A model generated the notes under the pieces. The model worked only from the letters and a program-made list of their open reading frames with translations. It searched no databases and was not told the DNA's origin. Positions 8,991 to 16,646 of a DNA stretch of 64,000 nucleotides are shown piece after piece (positions within the stretch are counted from its first letter, which is position 1; every line of letters starts with the position of its first letter). A program made the translations under genes and the position numbers. This DNA comes from an uncultured Eubacteriales bacterium (GTDB taxonomy: Bacteria; Bacillota; Clostridia; TANB77; CAG-508). Where the stretch lies: assembly GCA_905203305.1 (NCBI GenBank), contig CAJKVH010000004.1:1-64000 (forward strand), read 5' to 3'.

Positions 8991-10262
8991 ATGAAAATAT
9001 TAATAAAAAATTGTAATTTAATATCTATGAGCGAACACAGAGAAAAGTATGAGAAAAATATTGATATTTTAATTGAAGATAATAAAATAAAAAAGATAGA
9101 AAAAAATATTGATGAAGAAGCTGATAAAATTATAAATGCAAGCGGGAAAGTTGTAATGCCAGGTTTAATTAATACACATTCACATATAAGTATGAGCATA
9201 TTTAGAGAAACTGTAGATGGATTAAAAACACAAGATTGGCTTACTCAAAAAATATGGCCAATAGAAGATCAACTTACAGATGAAGACATCTTTTATGCAA
9301 CTATGCTTTCTTGTATTGAAATGATAGAAACAGGATGTACATGTATAAATGATATGTATTTTTTAACAGAAAATATTATAAAAGCAGCTGTAGAAAGTGG
9401 AATAAGGTTACAAACAACTTATACATTAATGGGATATGATGAAAATGATACTGTAAGATTTGAAAAATTAAGCAACCTATTAGAAAAATATAAATATCAC
9501 ACAATTTCTTTTAATGCAGGAATTCATGGATTATATACTTCTAATGAAAATTATGTAAAAAAATGTGTGGAATTTGCGAAGAAAAAAGAGTTACCAATAC
9601 ATATGCATTTTTGTGAAAATATAAAGGAAAGAGAAGATATAAAAAGAGAATATAATGTAGAAGAACCATCAGAAGTAATAAAAAGAACTTTTGAAGGAAT
9701 TCATAATATCTTAGCACATTGTGTAAAAATATCAGAAAAAGATATAGAAAATTTAAAAGAAACTAATACATATATATCACATTGCCCTGTAAGTAATTTA
9801 AAATTGGGATGTGGAGTTGCACCTGTTGCTAAAATGATCGAAAACGGACTAAATGTATCACTTGGAACAGATGGACAAGGAAGCGGAAGCAATCTTGATA
9901 TGTTTGAGACAATGAAATATGCAGCTTTATTGCAAAAGGGCATCAATGAAGATCCAAAAGAAATGGAAGCGTATGAAGTTATAAAAATGGCAACTGTAAA
10001 TGGGGCAAAAGCATTGAATTTGAAAAACATAGGAAAAATCGAAGAAGAAAGTATAGCGGATTTAATAATAATAAATATGGATGAAGCTATAACAAATCCT
10101 ATAAATAATATATTTGCAGAAATAGTATATAATGTAAAAGGAACTAATGTAGATACAACAATAGTAAATGGAAAAATTTTAATGGAAAATAGAAAAATAA
10201 ATAATATAGATAAAAAAGAAATAATAAAAAAATGTGCGAAAATTATGGGAAAGATAGATTAA
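8991..10262 (+). CDS. mtaD: Amidohydrolase, MTA/SAH deaminase-like
   Basis: A 423-residue metal-dependent deaminase of the amidohydrolase superfamily. Metal ligands are visible in order: PGLINTHSHIS (HxH) near residue 64, IHMHFCEN, ILAHCVKIS, and LGTDGQGSGSNLDM. The segment FRETVDGLKTQDWL and overall length match the 5-methylthioadenosine/S-adenosylhomocysteine deaminase group, which removes the adenine amino group in the methionine-salvage context. SsnA-type or other nucleobase deaminases remain possible. RBS AAGGAG lies 8 bases before the ATG. Its 3' end overlaps a short reading frame at 10232. Confidence 0.75.
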   Translation: MKILIKNCNLISMSEHREKYEKNIDILIEDNKIKKIEKNIDEEADKIINASGKVVMPGLINTHSHISMSIFRETVDGLKTQDWLTQKIWPIEDQLTDEDIFYATMLSCIEMIETGCTCINDMYFLTENIIKAAVESGIRLQTTYTLMGYDENDTVRFEKLSNLLEKYKYHTISFNAGIHGLYTSNENYVKKCVEFAKKKELPIHMHFCENIKEREDIKREYNVEEPSEVIKRTFEGIHNILAHCVKISEKDIENLKETNTYISHCPVSNLKLGCGVAPVAKMIENGLNVSLGTDGQGSGSNLDMFETMKYAALLQKGINEDPKEMEAYEVIKMATVNGAKALNLKNIGKIEEESIADLIIINMDEAITNPINNIFAEIVYNVKGTNVDTTIVNGKILMENRKINNIDKKEIIKKCAKIMGKID

Positions 10263-10369
10263 AAAAAGAGTATGATAAATTCAAGGTTAAACAAGATAAA
10301 TTATATAAATCGGACTTTGATAATTTTTTAAATGAAGCAAGAATGATAGAGAATGGAAGTGATAAATAA
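10232..10369 (+). CDS. Small ORF or gene remnant resembling a RhuM-family C-terminus
   Basis: A 45-codon frame starts with ATG inside the end of the amidohydrolase gene and ends in TAATG, overlapping the rbgA start codon. The translated stretch KEYDKFKVKQ DKLYKSDFDN (split here only for display) resembles, from memory, the C-terminal tail of RhuM-family proteins. Two readings are possible: a decayed 3' end of a RhuM gene, or a short coupled ORF that feeds ribosomes into rbgA. Neither can be proven from sequence alone. Confidence 0.35.
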   Translation: MCENYGKDRLKKEYDKFKVKQDKLYKSDFDNFLNEARMIENGSDK

Positions 10370-11319
10370 TGGATATGTATCAAAAAAGAGAAATGAGAAG
10401 AATTAATGAAGATAAAAAAAGTTTACAATCTACAAGTATTAACTGGTACCCAGGTCATATGGCCAAAACTAGAAGACAAATAACAGAAGATCTAAAACTA
10501 ATAGATGTAGTAATAGAAATCTTAGATAGTAGAATACCAATATCAAGCAGAAATCCAGATATGGCAGAATTAACAAAAAACAAAGACAAAATAATAATAT
10601 TAAATAAAAGTGATTTAGCAGATAAAAAAGAAAATGAAAAATGGGTACAATATTTTAAAAATAAAGGACAAACAGCTATACTTGCTGATTGCAATATTGG
10701 AAAAGGAATAAATGAGATTTTAAGAGCAACAGAAAAAATAAAAGAAGAAGAGATGGAAGAATATGCAAAAAAAGGTAGAACAGGTAGAAAAATAAGAGCA
10801 ATGGTTCTTGGAATACCAAATGTAGGAAAATCATCATTTATAAATAGAGTTGCTAAAAATAGTAGATTAGAAGTTGGAAATAAACCAGGTGTAACAAGAA
10901 AAAAACAATGGATCAGAGTTAATGAAAAAATAGAATTATTAGATACACCAGGTGTATTATGGCCAAAATTTGAAAGTGAAGAAGTTGCATTAAATTTATC
11001 TTATACAGGAACTATAAAAGATGATGTATTAGAAAAAACAGAAGTTGCATATCAATTATTAAAATTATTACTAGAAGAATATAGAGACAGAGTAATTGAA
11101 AGATATAAATTAGATCCAGAATATATAGAAGAAATATTAAATAGACCTGAACCCGAAAATTTTAATATTTATGAAATTATGCAGCAAATTGGAAGAAAAA
11201 GAGGCTGCATCATCTCAGGTGGAGAAGTTGATGATGAAAAAACAGCAAAAGCAATTTTAGATGATTTTAGAAGCGGAAAGCTTGGAAATATAACACTTGA
11301 AAAAGCAGAAAGGATGTAA
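10369..11319 (+). CDS. rbgA: Ribosome biogenesis GTPase RbgA (YlqF)
   Basis: A 316-residue circularly permuted GTPase acting in late assembly of the 50S subunit. It opens with the family signature INWYPGHMAKTRRQI. The GTPase motifs come in permuted order: LNKSDL (G4) first, then GIPNVGKSSFINR (G1), PGVTRKKQW (G2 region) and DTPGVLWP (G3). The C-terminal helical domain ends in a short basic stretch. The start overlaps the stop of the preceding small ORF (TAATG), and mrnC follows 3 bases later, so RbgA and a 23S rRNA-processing enzyme are made together. Confidence 0.95.
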   Translation: MDMYQKREMRRINEDKKSLQSTSINWYPGHMAKTRRQITEDLKLIDVVIEILDSRIPISSRNPDMAELTKNKDKIIILNKSDLADKKENEKWVQYFKNKGQTAILADCNIGKGINEILRATEKIKEEEMEEYAKKGRTGRKIRAMVLGIPNVGKSSFINRVAKNSRLEVGNKPGVTRKKQWIRVNEKIELLDTPGVLWPKFESEEVALNLSYTGTIKDDVLEKTEVAYQLLKLLLEEYRDRVIERYKLDPEYIEEILNRPEPENFNIYEIMQQIGRKRGCIISGGEVDDEKTAKAILDDFRSGKLGNITLEKAERM

Positions 11320-11322
11320 AAT

Positions 11323-11736
11323 TTGAAAATAGAAGAATTTATACCAGTAAATAAAACTCCAGAAGAAATAAACCAAATGTCACCTTTAATATGGGCGTAT
11401 GTAGGAGATTGTGTATATGAATTATATATAAGAACATATCTTGTTGATAATACAAATTTAAAACCACACAAATTACATATAGAATCAATCAAATATGTAA
11501 AAGCAGGTGCTCAAGCTAAGTTTTTACAAGATTTTGCTGACTATTTATCAGATGAAGAAAAAGATATTGTAAGAAGAGGAAGAAATGCCAATAACCATCA
11601 TCTACCAAAAAACTCGAATGTACAAGAATATATGTATTCAACAGCTTTTGAAGCATTAATAGGATATTTATATTTAACAAAAAATTATGACAGAGTAAAA
11701 GAAATAATAGAAAAATATATTTTAAATGAAAAATAA
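11323..11736 (+). CDS. mrnC: Mini-ribonuclease III
   Basis: A 137-residue RNase III catalytic domain without a double-stranded RNA-binding domain, the hallmark of Mini-III, which matures 23S rRNA ends in Bacillota. Visible motifs are SPLIWAYVGDCVYELYIR (with the catalytic Asp) and YSTAFEALIGYLYL (with the second acidic patch). It begins with TTG at 11323; the RBS AGGATG lies inside the end of rbgA. A terminator follows the stop codon. Confidence 0.93.
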   Translation: MKIEEFIPVNKTPEEINQMSPLIWAYVGDCVYELYIRTYLVDNTNLKPHKLHIESIKYVKAGAQAKFLQDFADYLSDEEKDIVRRGRNANNHHLPKNSNVQEYMYSTAFEALIGYLYLTKNYDRVKEIIEKYILNEK

Positions 11737-11737
11737 G

Positions 11738-11774
11738 AAAATCGTATTGAAGAAAATTTCAATACGATTTTTTC
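11738..11774 (+). terminator. Rho-independent terminator after mrnC
   Basis: Stem AAAATCGTATTGAA/TTCAATACGATTTT, 14 paired bases, then TT. Confidence 0.9.
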
Positions 11775-11830
11775 ATAATTTTTAGGATAAAAAATAAAAT
11801 TATATAAATAATATAATTAGGAGGAAAATC

Positions 11831-12715
11831 ATGAATTATAAATATTTGATTTTAGGAGGAGATTTAAGAAATATAAAGTTGGCACAAATGCTTGCAGATG
11901 ACGGAAATAAAGTCTATTCTTATGGCCAAGATAAATCTGATGAAATATTAGATGATGGTAGAATAGAAAAGTGTGCATCTTTAAAATCTGCTATTGATAA
12001 ATCTCAAATAATAATTGCACCAGTACCGTTTTCAAGTAATGAAGAGTTTATAAATGCACCATTTAGTCATGATAAAATCATGGTAGAAGATTTATTAAAG
12101 ATAAACAAAGGGAAGATATTTATTAGTGGAAGTATAAAAGAAAATATAAAAAATGAACTTGAAAAAAGGTATTTAGAAGTAATAGATATTATGAAAAGAG
12201 ACGATTTAGCAATTTTAAATACAATTGCAACTGCAGAAGGAACTATTGAAGTTGCTATTCAAAAGACGGATAAAATTTTACAAGGAAGTAGAATTTTAAT
12301 TTTAGGATTTGGAAGAGTTGGGAAAATTGTTGCAAGTAAATTTAGCAAATTGTCAGCACACGTTACTTGTGCTGCAAGAAAAATTTCGGACTTAGCTTGG
12401 ATAAAAGCATATGGGTATAATAGTTTAAATATAAATGATATGATATATGACTTAAAAGAATTTGATATAATTATAAATACTGTACCGCAAACAATATTAA
12501 AAGAAAGAGAACTAAAACATGTAGATTCAGAATGTCTTTTAATTGACTTAGCATCAAGCCCTGGAGGAATAGATGGAAAAGCTGCAACAAATATGGGAAT
12601 TAAGTTTATATGGGCTTTGGCTCTTCCTGGAAGAATTGCACCGACTTCGTCTGCTAAGTTTATTAAAGACACAGTATATACAATATTAGATGAAAGGTCG
12701 AAAAATGTCGAATGA
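11831..12715 (+). CDS. dpaA: Dipicolinate synthase subunit A
   Basis: A 294-residue NAD(P)-binding protein of the SpoVFA/DpaA family, which makes dipicolinic acid in the mother cell during sporulation. The N-terminal part carries ILGGDLRNIKLAQMLADDG, the nucleotide-binding domain carries ILILGFGRVGKIVA, and LIDLASSPGGID and ALPGRIAPTSSA are family hallmarks. The usual partner dpaB is not adjacent. RBS TTAGGAGG precedes the ATG. It sits 117 bases upstream of spoVS, giving a small sporulation cluster. Confidence 0.92.
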   Translation: MNYKYLILGGDLRNIKLAQMLADDGNKVYSYGQDKSDEILDDGRIEKCASLKSAIDKSQIIIAPVPFSSNEEFINAPFSHDKIMVEDLLKINKGKIFISGSIKENIKNELEKRYLEVIDIMKRDDLAILNTIATAEGTIEVAIQKTDKILQGSRILILGFGRVGKIVASKFSKLSAHVTCAARKISDLAWIKAYGYNSLNINDMIYDLKEFDIIINTVPQTILKERELKHVDSECLLIDLASSPGGIDGKAATNMGIKFIWALALPGRIAPTSSAKFIKDTVYTILDERSKNVE

Positions 12716-12832
12716 CGCGATGAAAACTGGAAAAAATTTCCAAAAAACCATAGACAAATTTGATTAAAAGTTGTAGAATACAAAATGTAAAAGTTGCAAC
12801 AAAAAAAATAAAATTATAGGAGGCAAAAAAGA

Positions 12833-13096
12833 ATGGAAGTTCTTAAAATTTCATCAAAATCAAATCCAAATTCAGTAGCAGGAGCTATCGCAGGGTTGAT
12901 AAAAGAATCACAAAAAGCAGAAATGCAAGCAATTGGAGCAGGAGCTTTAAATCAAGCAGTAAAGGCAGTAGCTATAGCAAGAGGTTTTGTAGCACCAGCA
13001 GGAGTAGATTTAGTTTGTATACCAGCATTTGCAGAGGTAGAAGTTGAAGGAGAAGACAGAACAGGTATAAAACTTATAGTGGAATCTAGAAAATAA
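12833..13096 (+). CDS. spoVS: Stage V sporulation protein S
   Basis: An 87-residue Alba-like protein, almost invariant in spore formers: MEVLKISSKSNPNSVAGAIA at the start and GAGALNQAVKAVAIARGFVA in the middle. It is needed for spore development in Bacillus subtilis and is a likely nucleic-acid binder. A strong RBS (TAGGAGG) is present. A perfect hairpin terminator follows. With dpaA it supports a spore-forming host. Confidence 0.96.
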   Translation: MEVLKISSKSNPNSVAGAIAGLIKESQKAEMQAIGAGALNQAVKAVAIARGFVAPAGVDLVCIPAFAEVEVEGEDRTGIKLIVESRK

Positions 13097-13127
13097 TTAT
13101 TTAAATTGGGAATTATTATTAATTGTT

Positions 13128-13155
13128 AAAGAAGCATTTAAATGCTTCTTTTTTT
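13128..13155 (+). terminator. Rho-independent terminator after spoVS
   Basis: Perfect inverted repeat AAAGAAGCATTT/AAATGCTTCTTT ending in a T-run. Confidence 0.9.
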
Positions 13156-13191
13156 ACGTTAAAAAATGCTTAATATTCGACAAAAATCCCC

Positions 13192-13219
13192 TTGACAATT
13201 CTATAAAATACTATATAAT
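13192..13219 (+). promoter_or_regulatory. Promoter of the peptide-binding protein gene
   Basis: TTGACA (13192-13197), 16-base spacer, TATAAT (13214-13219). Confidence 0.85.
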
Positions 13220-13258
13220 TACAAAAGTAGTTTTTAATTTAAATAGAAGAGGTTGCAG

Positions 13259-14863
13259 ATGAAAAATAATTTTTTTGGATATATTTTTATTTTATTCATA
13301 ATAGTTATAATGGGTTTTGCGATATACAGAGTAAAAGTTCAAAATGGAGACAAAAATGCAGCAAATGGATCAGAAAGCACATCAAGTACTCAAGAAATAG
13401 AAAAAGGAAAAGAAATAACATTAGGAATATCTGAGTTTGATAATATAAACCCCATAATTACTTCAAACAAAAAGGTTCAAGATATAGATAGGCTTATATA
13501 TGAACCACTTATAAATATCACAGAAGACTATAATATAGAATATACTTTAGCTCAAGAATGCGCCAAAAATTCAAATAACATATATATAATAAAATTAAGA
13601 CAAGGTGTAAAATGGTCTGATGGAAGTAAATTCACAAGTGATGATGTAAAATACACCATAGATAAATTAAAGGAAAATGAAAATTCAGTTTATGCGCAAA
13701 ATGTAAGTCAAATAAAAGAAGTAGATATTATAGATAATTATACATTAAGAGTAATTTTATCACAGGATGTAAATAATTTTGAATATTATTTAAATTTCCC
13801 AATTTTAAGTAGTAGTTATTATTTAGATACAGATTTTTGGAATACAGACAAGAATAAAGCTCCAATAACTACTGGGCAATACAAAATATCGGAAGTAACA
13901 AATAACACAATAGTACTTGGCAAAAATTCAAATTGGTGGAATAGTAAAAAAGATACAACTATAATAGATAAAATAACAATCAACTTATATTCTACAGCAG
14001 CAGAACTTTATAATGCGTTCAAAATGGGAAGTATAGATTTAATATCAACTGAAAATGGATCATATCAAGATTATATAGGAACAATAGGATATGATGTATC
14101 AGAAATAGAAGGCAGAGAATTTATATTTTTAGCACTAAACACACAAAGTGGAATTTTGTCAGATGCAAATGTTAGAAAAGCTATAAGAGCATCATTAGAT
14201 AAAAATAGAATAATTTCAAATTCATATGGAAATATGTATAAACAAACTAATTTTCCATTAAATACAGGAAGCTATTTAATAGAAAAGCAAGATGAAAATT
14301 TTTATAATATTGATGAAAAAAATAATTTACTAACATCATCAGGCTGGGAATTAAAAAACGGAATTTGGCAAAAAATAGAAAATTATAGAGCAAAAGCTAT
14401 AGAATTAAATTTAGTTGTAAGAGCAAGTGATGGAACTAGATGTAGAGCTGCAGAAGATATAAAAAATCAATTACAAGATCAAGGATTTGTTATAAATATA
14501 ATATATGCAGATGATAACTCATATAATTCATATTTAAATAATATGAATTATGATATGATGCTAGGAAATATAAAACAACCAATAGCTCCTGATTTGACAA
14601 CATATTTTGGTTATAACAATTTAGCAAAATACGAAAATCAAGAAGTAAATGATATAATGAATGTTGTTAAAAATTCAACAGATTCAAATGAATTAAAATC
14701 AAAATACCAAAGATTATATGAACTTTATAATGATGAAGTACCTTATATAGGAATTGCAAGAAATAAGATTATTGCAGTAAAAAATACAGAACTAGTAGGA
14801 GATATAAAAGCCAATTGGTATAGTATGTTTTACAATATAAAAGAATGGTATACATCAAAATAA
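13259..14863 (+). CDS. Peptide/oligopeptide ABC transporter substrate-binding protein
   Basis: A 534-residue family 5 solute-binding protein (DppA/OppA type). Residues about 4-25 form an uncleaved-looking hydrophobic anchor; no lipobox cysteine is present, so it is probably tethered by a signal anchor rather than lipid. Diagnostic segments are RQGVKWSDGSKFTSDDVKYT and NVRKAIRASLDKNRI. No permease or ATPase genes lie beside it, so it is an orphan binding protein. A TTG at 13253 could start the frame, but it sits directly on the RBS AGAAGAGG; the ATG at 13259 has better spacing. Confidence 0.88.
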   Translation: MKNNFFGYIFILFIIVIMGFAIYRVKVQNGDKNAANGSESTSSTQEIEKGKEITLGISEFDNINPIITSNKKVQDIDRLIYEPLINITEDYNIEYTLAQECAKNSNNIYIIKLRQGVKWSDGSKFTSDDVKYTIDKLKENENSVYAQNVSQIKEVDIIDNYTLRVILSQDVNNFEYYLNFPILSSSYYLDTDFWNTDKNKAPITTGQYKISEVTNNTIVLGKNSNWWNSKKDTTIIDKITINLYSTAAELYNAFKMGSIDLISTENGSYQDYIGTIGYDVSEIEGREFIFLALNTQSGILSDANVRKAIRASLDKNRIISNSYGNMYKQTNFPLNTGSYLIEKQDENFYNIDEKNNLLTSSGWELKNGIWQKIENYRAKAIELNLVVRASDGTRCRAAEDIKNQLQDQGFVINIIYADDNSYNSYLNNMNYDMMLGNIKQPIAPDLTTYFGYNNLAKYENQEVNDIMNVVKNSTDSNELKSKYQRLYELYNDEVPYIGIARNKIIAVKNTELVGDIKANWYSMFYNIKEWYTSK

Positions 14864-14880
14864 AAAATTTTAAAAAAGTG

Positions 14881-14909
14881 TTGACAAAAAAATGTTCGTT
14901 GTATATAAT
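14881..14909 (+). promoter_or_regulatory. recA promoter
   Basis: TTGACA (14881-14886), 17-base spacer, TATAAT (14904-14909): a near-consensus housekeeping promoter. Only a half site GTTCG is visible, so no clear LexA operator can be claimed. Confidence 0.85.
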
Positions 14910-14954
14910 AACCACAGCAAACAAAAGTTTACAAAATTAAGGAGGAAAAATTAA

Positions 14955-16001
14955 ATGGCAGAAAATAATGAAAGAAAAAAAGCACTAGATGTTGCATTAA
15001 GCCAAATAGAAAAACAATTTGGAAAAGGCTCTGTAATGAGACTTGGAGATTACAAAGCAATGGAAATAGAATCAATTCCAACAGGTTCACTAAGCCTAGA
15101 TATAGCATTAGGTATAGGTGGTTTACCAAGAGGAAGAATTGTAGAAATATATGGGCCTGAGTCATCAGGAAAAACAACACTTGCATTATCAGTAATAGCA
15201 GAAGCACAAAAACTTGGAGGAGAAGCAGCGTTTATTGATGCAGAGCATGCTTTAGATCCAGTTCATGCAAAAAAACTTGGAGTAGATATAGATAATTTAA
15301 TAGTATCACAACCAGACACAGGAGAACAAGCACTTGAAATAACAGAAAGCTTAGTAAGAAGTGGAGCAATAGATGTAGTTGTAGTAGACTCAGTTGCAGC
15401 TTTAGTACCAAAAGCAGAAATAGATGGAGATATGGGAGATTCTCATATGGGACTACAAGCAAGATTAATGTCACAAGCACTTCGTAAATTAGCTGGAGCT
15501 ATAAACAAATCAAAAACAGTTTTAATATTTATTAACCAATTAAGAGAAAAAATAGGAGTAATGTTTGGAAATCCAGAAACAACAACAGGAGGAAGAGCAT
15601 TAAAATTCTATTCATCAGTAAGACTTGATATAAGAAGAATAGAGCAAATAAAACAAAATGGAGAAGTGACAGGACACAGAGTAAGAGTAAAAGTTGTAAA
15701 AAACAAAGTTGCACCACCATTTAGAGAAGCAGAATTTGACTTAGTATATGATGAAGGAATATCAAAAGTTGGAAATATAGTAGATATGGCTGTAAACTTA
15801 GATATTATAGTAAAAAGTGGATCATGGTTTAGCTATAATGGAGAAAAAATTTGCCAAGGAAGAGAAAATGTTAAAAAATATTTAACAGAAAATAAAGATT
15901 TAATGGCAGAGATTGAGAAAAAGGTAAGAGATAACTTCGAAAAAGCATTTGAACAAAGTTTGGGAGAAGAATTACCAGAAGGTGATGACGAAGAAGAATA
16001 A
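14955..16001 (+). CDS. recA: Recombinase RecA
   Basis: A 348-residue RecA, the ATP-dependent strand-exchange and SOS co-protease filament protein. Walker A is GPESSGKTT near residue 66, Walker B is VVVVDSVAALVP, and the DNA-binding loop 2 region contains FGNPETTTGGRALKFYSS. The acidic C-terminal tail ends in several Asp/Glu residues. RBS AAGGAGG lies 9 bases before the ATG. The gene is transcribed alone from a strong promoter. Confidence 0.98.
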   Translation: MAENNERKKALDVALSQIEKQFGKGSVMRLGDYKAMEIESIPTGSLSLDIALGIGGLPRGRIVEIYGPESSGKTTLALSVIAEAQKLGGEAAFIDAEHALDPVHAKKLGVDIDNLIVSQPDTGEQALEITESLVRSGAIDVVVVDSVAALVPKAEIDGDMGDSHMGLQARLMSQALRKLAGAINKSKTVLIFINQLREKIGVMFGNPETTTGGRALKFYSSVRLDIRRIEQIKQNGEVTGHRVRVKVVKNKVAPPFREAEFDLVYDEGISKVGNIVDMAVNLDIIVKSGSWFSYNGEKICQGRENVKKYLTENKDLMAEIEKKVRDNFEKAFEQSLGEELPEGDDEEE

Positions 16002-16018
16002 TAAATTAAAAATACCTA

Positions 16019-16047
16019 TTGCAAAATAGAAAAAAATGTGCTAATAT
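16019..16047 (+). promoter_or_regulatory. Promoter of the T-box/ileS unit
   Basis: TTGCAA (16019-16024), 17-base spacer, TAATAT (16042-16047). A TATAAT overlapping at 16047 is a possible alternative -10 with poor spacing. Confidence 0.55.
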
Positions 16048-16059
16048 ATAATGCATAAA

Positions 16060-16356
16060 AATAAAACAAAAACGAAATTAAGGACACAATAAATAATACA
16101 ATATCTTCCAGAGAGCTTTGCAAAAGCTGAAAGCAAAGTAAGTAAAAATTATTTTGGCATAGCCATAAGATTAAGAAATCTTAATTATCACCTTAATAGT
16201 TGCATAGCAGAAACAGTAGTAAGCTATGTCGTAATTCTTGCGTTAAAAGAAAACAAAGAGAGTAACAAATAAAAAGATATAAAAGGTTACTAACTTAGGT
16301 GGTACCGCGGAAACAATCCATTTCGTCCTAAATATAGGAGAATGGATTGTTTTTTA
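16060..16356 (+). promoter_or_regulatory. T-box riboswitch (tRNA-Ile sensing) controlling DUF1653-ileS
   Basis: The 375-base gap after recA holds a T-box leader. The T-box core AGGTGGTACCGCGG is at 16297-16310. It is followed by a terminator whose arms are ACAATCCATT and AATGGATTGT (16312-16356), ending in TTTTTT; the T-box core and the 5' arm form the competing antiterminator. The structured region from about 16090 to 16215 is the specifier stem. ATC at 16197-16199 is a candidate isoleucine specifier, in keeping with ileS downstream. Uncharged tRNA-Ile should stabilise the antiterminator and switch the operon on. Confidence 0.9.
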
Positions 16357-16376
16357 TTATTTAAAGGAGGTGCAAA

Positions 16377-16634
16377 ATGAATAAATTGCAAATTAATGGA
16401 ATTTACAAACACTTCAAAGGAGATTACTACTTAGTAGAGGGAATAGTAAGATATTCTGAAACACAAGAAGAAATGGTGTTATATAGAAAGCTATATGGAG
16501 ATGGAGGCTTATGGGTAAGACCAAAAGATATGTTCTTATCAGAAGTAGATCATCAAAAATATCCAAATGTAACACAAAAATACAGATTTGAGCTACAACA
16601 TATTGATAGTGTAGCAAATAAATTTGAAAAATAG
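16377..16634 (+). CDS. DUF1653 family protein
   Basis: An 85-residue protein of the DUF1653 family, recognisable by the opening GIYKHFKGDYYLVEGIVRYS and by GGLWVRPKDMFLSEV. These small beta-rich proteins have no settled function. It is the first gene under the ileS T-box, 12 bases ahead of ileS, so it is controlled by isoleucine supply. RBS AAAGGAGG. Confidence 0.88.
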   Translation: MNKLQINGIYKHFKGDYYLVEGIVRYSETQEEMVLYRKLYGDGGLWVRPKDMFLSEVDHQKYPNVTQKYRFELQHIDSVANKFEK

Positions 16635-16646
16635 GAGGAGGTTTTT

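Noticed and set aside
12791..12798. A further copy of the GTTGCA palindrome before spoVS
   Set aside because: GTTGCAAC here lacks the two-base spacer and full arms of the 14-bp sites.
14881..14950. LexA/SOS box in front of recA
   Set aside because: Only a half site GTTCG is present, without its inverted partner.
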